A stretch of DNA of 55,290 nt, from contig LSYV01000029.1 of the NCBI GenBank assembly GCA_001584585.1, positions 1,251,943 through 1,307,232 on the forward strand. Direction: 5' to 3'. Made by a program: the position numbers and the translations under genes. The notes beneath the pieces were generated by a model. The model saw nothing but the letters and a program-made list of their open reading frames with translations, was not told where the DNA came from and made no database searches. The DNA is from Gonium pectorale. Taxonomy: Eukaryota; Chlorophyta; Chlorophyceae; Chlamydomonadales; Volvocaceae. Below are positions 35,379 to 45,286 of the stretch, in pieces. Position 1 is the first letter of the stretch, and each line of letters opens with the position of its first letter.

Positions 35379-36164
35379 TCACATAAATACGTTCGTTTCC
35401 AATGCTGTGTCGGGCGAACGTGTGCATGTGCATCGCCGCTCTCGCCAGTCGGAGAGAAAAGGTCTTTCGCGTGTCCGGCCTGGTTGCTCGCACTCGGCGT
35501 CGAGTGAAGGCGGTCGCCAGGGCAGTCCGGCATGGGTAAGCAGCATGCCCGCCCTGCAGTTGCTGCCGGGCCGGTGGGCACTGTTTTTCTCAGCACTCTC
35601 GTTCGTTGGGTGATGTGACTGGCAGCATCGGCCTCTCGAGAGGAAACCAGTGTCGATGCCCGGATTGGCGCTCGCAGATTGCCAGGACGGCGTCGTTGCA
35701 TTTGTATGGGGAATCGGAAAGGTCGTACCCTGACCGCTTGAAATGGAGGGTCGGGGGGCCTGTCGTGAAGCAGTAGGGCTCGGTGATTGCTCGCTGGGGG
35801 TATGGCATTGGTCGAGAATCCAGCCAAGGGACCTGAGCAGCCCCTGGCGCTCCGCGACACACTTGCCGTACGGCGCGGATTTCAACCGTGTGATAAATTG
35901 ACGTAGCTCCCTATCCCGGTCAGTCCCTGTCTGATCAGTGGTCCAATCCCAAACCAGTTGGACGATTTTCTCTCGCTTCCGCTTCCACGGTCGCGACACA
36001 CCCAGCCTGGCTGCCACCGTGCGCCATCCCAGCCGCCGCGGTGCGATTACGGTACCCGTACAACGATGCGATGCGCTGCTCAAGCCGGTGGAGGCTCGGA
36101 GATTCAAGGCATGCAGCACAGCGGTAGTGGATGCGACAAAGGCGACCACAGCCGTTAGCTTCAT
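35379..36164 (-). CDS. Hypothetical secreted or organellar protein ORF
   Basis: Read from the ATG at 36164 on the minus strand, the frame stays open to 35379 (261 codons; it also extends upstream to 36344 without an ATG). The N-terminus MKLTAVVAFVASTTAVLHAL resembles a signal or transit peptide. A basic, helix-rich block follows (GWRTVAARLGVSRPWKRKRE, then VQLVWDWTTDQ and ELRQFITRLKSAP), which looks like a folded domain. After about residue 125 the sequence becomes Ser/Pro-rich and may be intron or UTR (a GT donor follows CTGCTCAG near 35841). It is downstream of, and on the same strand as, the aminopeptidase gene, beyond its TGTAA signal. No family recognised. Confidence 0.4.
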   Translation of the reverse strand: MKLTAVVAFVASTTAVLHALNLRASTGLSSASHRCTGTVIAPRRLGWRTVAARLGVSRPWKRKREKIVQLVWDWTTDQTGTDRDRELRQFITRLKSAPYGKCVAERQGLLRSLGWILDQCHTPSEQSPSPTASRQAPRPSISSGQGTTFPIPHTNATTPSWQSASANPGIDTGFLSRGRCCQSHHPTNESAEKNSAHRPGSNCRAGMLLTHAGLPWRPPSLDAECEQPGRTRERPFLSDWRERRCTCTRSPDTALETNVFM

Positions 36165-36322
36165 GAGCAATACCCAGTCCCCGCCGGCCGCCGCCCGCCG
36201 GCCCCGCTGGCATGTACCGGCTGCGGATGAGGCCGCGGGATTGTGGCCTTGGCACGCCAGAAAACTGGCATAGAAGCAGCCCATGCTACAGCCGGCTATC
36301 GATGTCACACCTCGGCGGCTTA

Positions 36323-36327
36323 TTACA
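36323..36327 (-). terminator. TGTAA polyadenylation signal of the aminopeptidase gene
   Basis: TTACA on the plus strand is TGTAA on the minus strand, 117 bases after the stop codon at 36444-36446. This is the expected algal signal at a normal distance. Confidence 0.7.
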
Positions 36328-36443
36328 TCATGCCCGCCAGCCATGGATGCGCCCCCATCGACAACAGCGTCGCTCGACGCTCACACTCACTCGCCGTTTG
36401 CGTCTGCCAGGCCCGCATCGGCAAGCAGGGTCCCCGCCCGGGG

Positions 36444-39400
36444 TCACGCCCTGCCCTCCTGCCTCCCGTAGCGCTCTCGGAGCATGCGCCACAGCGCCCG
36501 CAGCGCCAGCGCCTCTCCGCCCTCGGGCCGGCCGGGGCCCGTCGCCGATGGCGGGTTGTACGCTCCCGTGTCGATGTGCACCCACCTGCGCGCGCGAGGG
36601 GGCGTCAGGTTGCTGGTCAACACACGGTGCCCCGGCACCCCCCGCCGTACGCAACCAGCAACAGGCTGCTCGCGCGTCCACACTACTGGTAAAACACGTA
36701 AACGCAAGCGCAGGGCTGCTCCACAAGTTGCAAACACGCAAAACCGCTTCGCACAGCACCTCGGTGCGCCCTTGGCGAACTCGGCCAGGAACAGAGCGGC
36801 CAGGATGGCGCCGCCCTGCCCGTCCGCCGCGCTGCCCACCGACGCCAGCTGCGCTACCTTGGAGTCTAGCAGCTTGCGGTAGGCGCCGTGCAGCGGCAGC
36901 CGCCACAGCGGGTCCGACTGCGCCGGGGGAGTGGGGGGGAGAGGGTTTGGAAGGCGCGGGGGGCGGGCGCGGAGCGGGAAAGCGGGTGGCGGCAGCCATG
37001 CGATCGAGCGACAGGGGTGGGAAACCACGGGTTCTGCAACGCTGCGACACGATGCTCGCGCCTCCCACTGCCTGCTCGCTGGTACGCGGTGGGGCAGGGC
37101 GACGGCGGCCTTGCGCCAGTTGCTGGAAAGCGCAGGGTACGACATGTCGAGCTCCCGGGCGCGGCCTGCCGCCAGGACGACCTGCACTCCACGCCCTTTC
37201 TCCCACACGCACACATACGTGAAACATACACGCACACACTGATTCACCACACACATGAGCTCATGCCGAGATCCCGAGCTCGCGCGTTCCACACCTCGGC
37301 CGCCGCCGCCGCCTTCAGCCGCCGCCACGTGCCGTCGTCGTTCGTGAAGACGGCGGGCAGGTCGGGCCCCAGCGCCGTCCGCGCGGCTCCCGTGAGGGTG
37401 GCCGCGTCGAGCAGCAGGTCGGGCGGCCCGGCGGGGGAGGGGTAGCGGCGCACCGCCTCCGCCAGGCAGTCTGCCAGGATGAGCCGGCCCTCGGCGTCGC
37501 TGTTTCCGTTCTGTGCCGGGCAAGCGAGCAAGCGGACGCGACAGGGTGCAGTTACCGGATACAATTCTGGACGGAGCTGGTTTGGAGGGTCCGGCGCACG
37601 ACATGTGTTGTCGTACCGGTAAATGTCTGCACGCTGTTGAGCCTGTCCACACACACCCTTGCACGGTCCCCTCGTGCCGGTCCACGTAAGACACGACTCG
37701 AAACACGCAAGGAGCTGCGCGCAGATGCAACACACGCGGGACAGCGCCTCGACCCCGCAGCAACCCCACTACCCCAGCCGCCACAGTGGCGGTCCCCCGA
37801 GCCGCACCTCGACGGTGATCCCCGCCCGAGTGCTGAGCACGTCCAGGGGCCGGTACGACTCGGCCGCGATGGAGTTCTCCACCGCCGGCACCATCACCAG
37901 CAGCCGCACCGGCAGCCGCGCCTCCATAACCAGCGACGCCAGCGCCAGCATCAGTGCTGCGCCGCCCATGTCCTGCAGGCCACGGGAGCGGGTACGGGAG
38001 CAGTACTAGGTCAGCAGTACATGGCTGACAGCGAGGCGCGACCACGAATGCTCGTGCTGGCGCGGAGCCGGAGCTCCGCGCCCATGCCCCCCAACGGGGC
38101 TGCACGCACCGCTCACCGCCTGCAGCGCGTGATCCGCCACCCTCAACATGACGGAGCTGGGCAGTCGCGCAGTCGTGCATTCGTGCAGTCGCGGGATCGC
38201 GGAGTCGCGCAGAGTCGCGGAGTCGCGGAGAGTCGCGGAGTCGCGGACGTGCGCCTCGCGATCTGGGGCCGTCAGCACCACGAGTCGCGGGCATGCGCCT
38301 CACGACCGGGGGCCGTGAACGCGATCACTGGCGGCCGGCACCCAGCCCGCCTCACGGGCGTCCAGTTTGGCTATGAGCGGGGCCTCTGGGGCTGCGAGCG
38401 GCGCTGGCGCCCCAACACGCACTGCACCGCGTCACACAGCCGCCCGTCACTCCGGTCGGACGCGCCACTCTGCGTCTTTCGCACCGCCGAGTGCGTCCGC
38501 TCCCCCATCCCGTCGTATACCCATTCGTTTGCCAGCGTGCCGTGGATGCGACTGGTACCGTACGCGTGCCAACACGCAGCCGCCCCACACGAGCTCCCAC
38601 AGTGCACTGCTCGGCACCCGGCCACGTGGCCATGTGGCCGCGTGGCCAGCGGTGCGGGTGCTGTGACGCACCTTCTTCATGAGCTTCATGCCCGCGGCCG
38701 ACTTGACGTTGAGGCCGCCCGTGTCGAAGCACACGCCCTTGCCCACCAGCGCCACCACCGGCAGTGGTGCAGCGTCCGTCTCCGCCTCGCCCTCCGCCTT
38801 GCCCTCAGCGGCGCCCTCAGCGGCGCTCCGGGGTGACCACTCGATTACAGCCAGCGCAGGCGGCCTGGGCGCACGGCGGGCGTGTGGCGGAGGTGGTGGG
38901 GCCTTGTTGCAAAGAGCGCCGCGCGCAGGTTATGGGCGCATGCTAGCCCGGCTCGTCCTGGTATGGTATTGCGCGGTGCGGGGGAGCGCTATAGGGCTCG
39001 CCTGGCCTGCTGGTGCTGCTTACCCGGGCGTCCCTACACCGGCGAGCTGCGGTGGCGTGCGGGAGTCGTACGAGGATCAGTTTAGGTGCCTCGGCTGCTC
39101 CACGATGGCCTGGATCCCTTCTCTGCCCACTAGCGATTTGACGCTTTCCACGCCTCCCTCCCCGCTGCCGCTGCCGCACCTGTGGCTGGCCCGCCCGACG
39201 GTGTGAATGGCGGGGTAGCCCTCCCGCAGGAGCTGGTCGCCCTGCAGCAGCGCGAACGAGGCGCCCGGGTGCGCCGCCGCCAGCGCGGCCGCCTCCGCCG
39301 CCAAGTGCTGCGGCCCCAGGTCCTCTGCCGGCGTGGTGATCAAGTCGCGGCACCACACAAAGGCGCGCGCTAGCGACAGCACGTGGCGCCTGCACGTGCG

Positions 39401-42047
39401 CCGTTGTGGCGGGAGGGAGGAGCGTTCTCACTAGAGACCCGTGCGCCTCACGGGCGTGTTCCCAATCAACCGACATAAGGGCCCGGCCCACTGCATGTTC
39501 GTGTGCGTGTATGTGTGTCGAAACGAAACGACGCATACACGCACACGCGCGAAAGTGATGGTGTCGTTGTAGGAACCAGCTCCAGGGGTAGTCGAAGGGG
39601 TGATGTCCCTGCATGTTAGTTCGGCGGCGACCACCACCGTGGCCCCCAATGCGGCCCAGAATTCTCTCTGGGGTGACCCTATGCAATGCCGTGCTGGGAT
39701 GCGCGTGTACGTGTGTTGATATGAAACGATGCATACGTGTGTGTGCCGTGGGGCCGGGAATGTGGAGCGCCCTCAGTAGAGAGGCTCACATGTACGGTAT
39801 GGGGCCGCGGGAGGGGGGGAGGGGGAGAAAGGGGTGGCGCGAGGCACAGGGCCGGGAGTCGGCATCATACCATGGCAACTCAGGGCCATGGAAGGGCAGG
39901 AGCAGCACGGGGCGCCTGCACTGTGAGGTGGCATCGGGCACCGAGGGGCGGTCGGGGCGCCATGGGAATGAGAACGCGCACGGGGCGACACGAAGGCGCC
40001 TGCTTGCTGCGCGACGTCCCGTGGCAGCGCGCGGGCAGCGCGCGAGTAGTGCAGGGCGGGGCATAGCAGCGGGTAGAGGGCGGCGGCGAGTAGAGGGAGG
40101 GCTGAGAGGGGCCAGCACGTGCTACCGCATACGAGCGACGCGGGTCGACCGCCACGTCGTGGCACGGGCCCGCCGGTGCCGGCTGCCGCGCGTGGAGCCA
40201 CGCACCGACCCGTGCGCCCGTGTGGGCGAGTTCCCGATCAACAGACACAAGGGGGCGGCCCACTGCGGCGGGACGCACCCTCCAACCCCAAACCCCCGGC
40301 CCTCGTCTGCTTGCTCATACTTACCCCCAACCCAGTCCAAGCCAGCCCAACCCAACTCAGCATGCAAAGAGCACACGCCTAGACCATCAATCCCACAACC
40401 CACCGGTCACACCCCTCGGGCCACACCAGCCGCGCCTTCCCTCCAGTTCCGCTGTCGCCCGCGGCCGCCTCCGCCACCGCCGCTGCCGGCTCTCCTACAG
40501 CAGGCGCGGCCTTCACTCCTCCCGCCTCTCCTCCGCCTCCGCCTCCTCCGTCGCTCTTCTTGTATCGCTCAAAGGAGTAATGGCCCATCAGGAAGCCAAA
40601 GGCCGCCCGATTGGCCGCCTCTGTCTTGGCGAGGTCGCTGCTCCCCACCTCCACCTCTGCCTCCGCCTCCCCCTCCGCCGCAGCTGCTGCCCCCCGCACC
40701 GCTACTGTGGCCGCCGCCGCTGCCGCGTGCGGGGGCAGCAGGCGGTACACGGTCGGCGGCAGCTTGGCCAGCACGGCGTAGGGCCACGGCTCGGGCTCTG
40801 ACGGCGCCGGCGGCGGCGACCCGAGGCCCAGCAGGACGCGCGCCATGCCGCCCTGGCGGTGCCACGGGGCCGCGAACAGCCACACCCACATGGCAGGGTG
40901 AGCCCGGGCCGCGAAATCCAGTGAGAGGGGGTGTTTGGCAGGATGATACGGCATATGGGGACCGGCGACTTTGGTCAATTACGGTAATGGCAGCCATAGC
41001 GGCTCGCGTCGTACTGTCGCTTGCTCGCTCGTCATGTGATGCTTGCGGTGAGACGCCGCCCCAGGGGCTTCATGGAGTGCTGTTTCTGTGCCTTGTGGCA
41101 TTGTAGCTAGCGGCGCTCTCCGCCCCTCCGGCATCACGGGAACCGTCGTCGCCAAGACGCCAACGCCCAGCAGGGCCCAGCTACTGACGCGTCACGGGCC
41201 CCATTGCCACTGCCGCCGTCCATGCACGCAGCCCGTCCGTCTGGCCACGCACCTGGGGGCTGGGCAGCAGGCACAGCTCCCCCGCGGCGGCCTTGAAGCG
41301 GGTTGTGGAGGCCCATGAGGCGTGGGGCGGCTCCAAGGAAGCCAGCAAGGAAGCCAGGTCCGCCTTGGGAGGTTGGAAGGTAGGTTGGGGAGGCATGCAA
41401 TGTCAGGCACGTCGCACAGACCATGACCACACGGTTAAGTGTCCTGGTTCTTTCCCTCCAGGGAGACTGCCGGCGAGGAAGACGTGTCCTCTCGCTCAGC
41501 ACGCCCTGCGACTTCGTACGCACTGCATTCCTACGGTTCCCTCAGCACCTGGGCTGCTCAGCACAAAGGGCCGCACGCTGCCGGAGCCTAGGGAACCACA
41601 GAAGTACCGCGCAGTGCCACGGCATTCGCTGCGGGGCCATCGCGACTGGGACACCGCATAAGGAATGCCTTCTCCTTATCGTGCTTTTCGGCCACCGGAA
41701 GGCCAGGACGCCATATCACCTCCCCTTAGCCCTCCCACCTGCGCTACGGGTTGCACGGGGACGGCCTCCTCGCCCCCGGATCCTGGGGCCTCCACCAGTA
41801 GGCCATCATAGCGGCAGCGCCGGCTGAACCAGTACTCGAGTCCGGCAATGGAGGGCTCGGTCGCGGACGAGGCCATGGCACGCCCGGAACTGAATCCGGT
41901 GAAGCGTGTAGGAGGTAGACTGGTGTGGAAGGAAGATCGTGGCGACAAGCCGGCTACGTACACGTTGGCTCGCTTGCAGTAGCCAGAGGCGATGCTGTTC
42001 GTGCGGTGTCGAGATGGGGCGAATGGTGAGCGAGCGAGTCGCAGCAT
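36444..42047 (-). CDS. Leucyl aminopeptidase family protein (peptidase M17), probably organelle-targeted
   Basis: Nine exons on the minus strand: 42047-41739, 41363-41253, 40852-40404, 39389-39180, 38864-38672, 37972-37808, 37510-37295, 36917-36760, 36585-36444. All junctions agree in phase, giving 650 residues. M17 enzymes are di-metal exopeptidases that remove N-terminal residues, usually as hexamers. Signatures in order: [11 protein letters not shown] in the N-terminal domain; TTPAEDLGP and [19 protein letters not shown] with the metal-binding Lys and Asp; KKDMGGAA; NSDAEGR with the Asp, Glu and catalytic Arg; [20 protein letters not shown]; and RPEGGEAL near the end. The start chosen is the first ATG of exon 1. 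Upstream in-frame codons include only a TTG. The N-terminus ([16 protein letters not shown]) is basic and lacks acidic residues, like a mitochondrial or plastid presequence. An Ala/Glu-rich insert sits in exon 3. Confidence 0.92.
38158..38262. repeat. GAGTCGCG tandem repeat in aminopeptidase intron
   Basis: Degenerate units of about 8-10 bases (AGTCGCGG, AGTCGCGC) in the intron between exons 38864-38672 and 37972-37808. No coding role. Confidence 0.85.
39437..39494. repeat. Direct repeat within an aminopeptidase intron (other copy 40208-40266)
   Basis: ACCCGTGCGCC, then GGGCG.GTTCCC.ATCAAC, then GACA.AAGGG and CGGCCCACTGC occur in both places in the intron between exons 40852-40404 and 39389-39180. 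Two copies about 770 bases apart suggest an intronic repeat or short mobile element. Confidence 0.7.
39501..39546. repeat. Near-perfect intronic inverted repeat
   Basis: Left arm GTGTGCGTGTATGTGTGTCG (39501-39520), an 8-base loop AAACGAAA, right arm CGACGCATACACGCACAC (39529-39546). Related sequences with the same GTGTGCGTGTATG and GAAACGA elements lie at 39700-39755 and, in another intron of the same gene, at 37202-37235. Confidence 0.75.
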
Positions 42048-45000
42048 CGTAGCATCATAGCACCTACGGATTGCCTCTGCATGAAACTCGCAAGAACTGC
42101 AAGCGGTTGTCTGCAACCGTCCGACGTCCGACGTCAGTTGACGCCATCAAGCCGCACCACCAAATCGGATGGATTAAATGAAGTTTTCGTTTAGAAACAT
42201 TTATTTATACAACTGTTGAAACTTGTCACATTAGGGAGCCGACGGGACCAGACAGGCTGCCCCCCCCCCCTGCCAGCACGCAAGTTGCATTTGCCAAAAC
42301 AGGGTCCCGGATTCAGTTGCGGGGGAGAGACTGGGTGGATAAATGGCTATTGTGCACTTTGACCGTGTTATCCGGGTGCTCACTAGCACGATACACGCAG
42401 CTCTGACAGGAGGGCCTGCCACAAACATGGTGGCTGACTGTACACTTTCGCACGCCACGAGCGGGGCGGCGCGTGCAGCGCGGCCCCTCAGCAGGAAACA
42501 AGGCGGCGGAACGCGCGCTGTTGGCTTGCTTTGGGCATGGGCACGGATCGCTTCTGCGGAGGCGGTAGCGTGTATTGCACTGTAAGCCCTCATGTTTAAG
42601 CGCGCACCAAAGCCTATCATCGCAAACATGCCGGCCCGCGCTTCAGGATTCCAGTCCTGGCTGCGTTCATGGCCCCGCGGGTCCTGGGGAGACGTGGGGA
42701 GCACACAGGGCGTCGGGCGGTGTGCCCAGGCAGCCGCACCGTCGCCCTTATTGCGGCACAGGAGGACCTTGCACGACTCCTTGGTTTGCAACCGGCATAG
42801 GGGACGCAAGTCGTCCTCCTATCGGGCGAAACACGCTGCGTAGTAGGGACGGTAAATGTACAATGGCCGCGGCTTGGCAACGAGGTGCACGTATGCAAAG
42901 AAAGAGGAAACGGGAACAGGGAAGGCAACATGATCAAGCAATGTCCTGGTACCATGCGTGGCTTGTCGAGCCAAGGCCTGTCGAGCCCAAACCCGGCAAC
43001 TGCTGGGCAACCCGAAGCACATACATAAAGAGCGCGCGACCATGGTCCGAGGGTCACCAAGGCCTGTCCCGACTGCGGGTCAAGAGATCTAGAGATGCCA
43101 GCGAAGAATGATGCCACAGAAAGGCTGCAGCAGAAAGGCCTTGAATATAGGTCCCGAGCCTCCTAAACCTCCGCCCCCCCTGCCTCTGCCGCCGCGAAAC
43201 CCCGCAGAACACGGAGGGCAACAAAGTAACGTAGCGCTCACATCAAGGATCCAGACTATTCAATCACAATCGACCCATGGCAGCCAGGTTTTGACGGGTA
43301 CCTCTATCTTTCTTCCTTTCAGTGATGCGCAGCCTCTGCATACGCTATGCCTCTGCTGCAAGGCATGAAGGTCCCACCTGAGTCCGCCCAGCCTAAAATA
43401 TGCACCAGCCGGTGTCAACCTTTCGAGAAGTAGCGTAACCCCACCACGAGAGGGAGAGATAGGGGGGCGGCGCTGAATGGAGGCGCCTGGCGCCCTACCG
43501 GCTAGCACCGGCCGAGTCCGGAACAGTGTCTGCCGTTTGAGCTGTCAATCCATCACCCTGTCACGCACCCAATGTATGCCTCCTAAATCCTACCCACAAA
43601 CCGCTGCCTCAACGTGGCTTCCACGTAGCCCTGCAGGCCCATCGCCGCCTGGCCGTCCCGGAAGCACGCAGGGCAGCGACAAGTGCACCCCCCCAAATAA
43701 AGAATCACGAAAGATCTGTCGGCAAATCAAATGCGGAGATGTGCACCATGATCATGCGTCCGGCTAGTCTGGCAATACCATAAAGCGTCTGAATGACGCA
43801 TCAACGTGTGCGGCATGGGCCCGTGTCCCAGAGCCCTGCTAGGCCAGCCCAGCCAGCGGCAGCGAGCCCGATGCGGAGAGACCATGCAGAGAGCCCAGCT
43901 ACGTGGCCCATCGCCCCGGCAGGCAACGCTGCAGCCGCCTGCCGGGCGGCATTTCTCTTCGCGTTGCTTTGTTCAAGCTTCGGCCACTGCGCGTACCGCA
44001 CTGCTAACACGGGACTGCGACGTGCGTGCGTGGCGAGCGCTTGGCCCTAGGAATGCTATCACGACTCTACCCAACCCCGCTGCTGCCATCGCCTCCTGAA
44101 GCCATCGTAACTAGACAAGATTCAGGCCTAGAAAGGATCCCACCATAACTACAGCCACGAGCTGGCATCGCTGGCCGACAGCTGCCGCACGAGGACCCTG
44201 GCCCCTGCACCTGCCGCCTCCGCAGCTTCTGCTGCCGCTCGCCGCGGCACGGCACTCGCCGCGCAACCGCGGGCGCTGCTCCATGACAGCGACCGAGTCA
44301 GGGATCTTTGCCCAGATCCGGAGGCATCGTCTGCATCGGCAGCGTCCTCCTCGTCCTCAGATGACGGCTCACTGCGCGCGGGCTCCAGTGACGAGCGTTG
44401 CGCCTGCCCACCAGCCGGCTCCTTGTAGGACTGCAGCGCCCTGCAACCATGACATATTCGGGTATGGCGCGTGTCCGGAGACTATAGAAGGTATCCTGAG
44501 CGAGGTGTGTGTGTATGCCGTACGGGCCACTTCATTGCACTTACTACATACACTTTACTGAACTCCCCAGAGAAGCGCATCCTGTCCCCAGAGCGCCAAC
44601 TCACACAGCATGCAGCGCCCATGAAGCAGCCTCCTGCGCGTCGTGGCCGCGAGTGCCGCAGCCGGCGGCGAGCATGTCCCCGAGACGCTCCGACGATGGG
44701 GCATCGCCTTGCAGCGCGGCCTGCGCAAATTGCAGATTGGCCCCCGGGACCAAGGGACTTTGCCTTAGCGCTCACCTTGAGGTCCTCCAGTAGCCATCGT
44801 GCCTCGCAACGAGCTACAACCTGACCCAGCGGCGTTCCGACGGCATGCCTAAGAGCGATGAAGATATGTCAGCCTTGATTGTCCTACGTAAGTTAGCTTG
44901 TGGTCGGACTGAAGCACCTGGACTCAGCCGTCCCAAGCTTTCGTTTGCGAAGTCTAGCCAGCAAGGGCCTTCCTGCTAACCCTAGAATGCCATATACGGC

Positions 45001-45163
45001 TGTCAACGCAATGCTCAGGACGTGCCCCGGAAGCGAAACCCCGGATTGCTGCATGTGTTAGCCGGGAAGGTCTGCGGCTCTCCTATGATAGAACATAGGT
45101 TAGATCGCAATTATGTAGACTGGTTATTGCAGCGCGGACCCGCCCTAGGCGGCGGCACGACAC

Positions 45164-45171
45164 TGACGTCA
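45164..45171. promoter_or_regulatory. TGACGTCA palindrome (CRE-like site)
   Basis: Perfect 8-base bZIP-type palindrome 116 bases upstream of the LEA-like start codon. Functional assignment is by motif only. Confidence 0.4.
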
Positions 45172-45204
45172 CATTGGTGACAACATTGCTCTTGCGAAGT
45201 AGTC

Positions 45205-45227
45205 GTGACATATGATATGAATGTCAC
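45205..45227. promoter_or_regulatory. GTGACAT dyad upstream of the LEA-like gene
   Basis: GTGACAT and ATGTCAC arms separated by 9 AT-rich bases, 60 bases before the start codon. It could bind a dimeric regulator or form a 5' UTR hairpin. Confidence 0.3.
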
Positions 45228-45286
45228 ATAGGAAATCAAAGTAACGGCTCTGAAATCTACGCTGGCTGCTCTCCGACCCGTGGGCC

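Larger units (their letters stand above)
42048..45286. other. Divergent intergenic region of 3.2 kb
   Basis: Lies between the start of the aminopeptidase (minus) and the start of the LEA-like gene (plus). GC content is lower than in the genes. Possible fragments only: a minus-strand stretch at about 42690-42590 (NPEARAGMFAMIGFGA); a plus-strand ATG at 43871 followed by a signal-peptide-like stretch (AAFLFALLCSSFGHCAY) that stops at 44050; and an open segment at 44132-44427 with no ATG, Ala-rich then Ser/Asp-rich (ASAASSSSSDDGS), preceded by a TACAG acceptor-like site. None forms a complete gene model. Confidence 0.45.

Noticed and set aside
36444..38303. Long minus-strand frame of 619 codons
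   Set aside because: It contains two aminopeptidase exons, and the rest is intron sequence read through. The phase-consistent nine-exon M17 model explains the conserved parts.
42590..42700. NPEARAGMFAMIGFGA resembling a light-harvesting-type helix
   Set aside because: The match is short, the usual Glu/Asn-His/Gly-Arg pattern is not complete, and no flanking exon could be joined.
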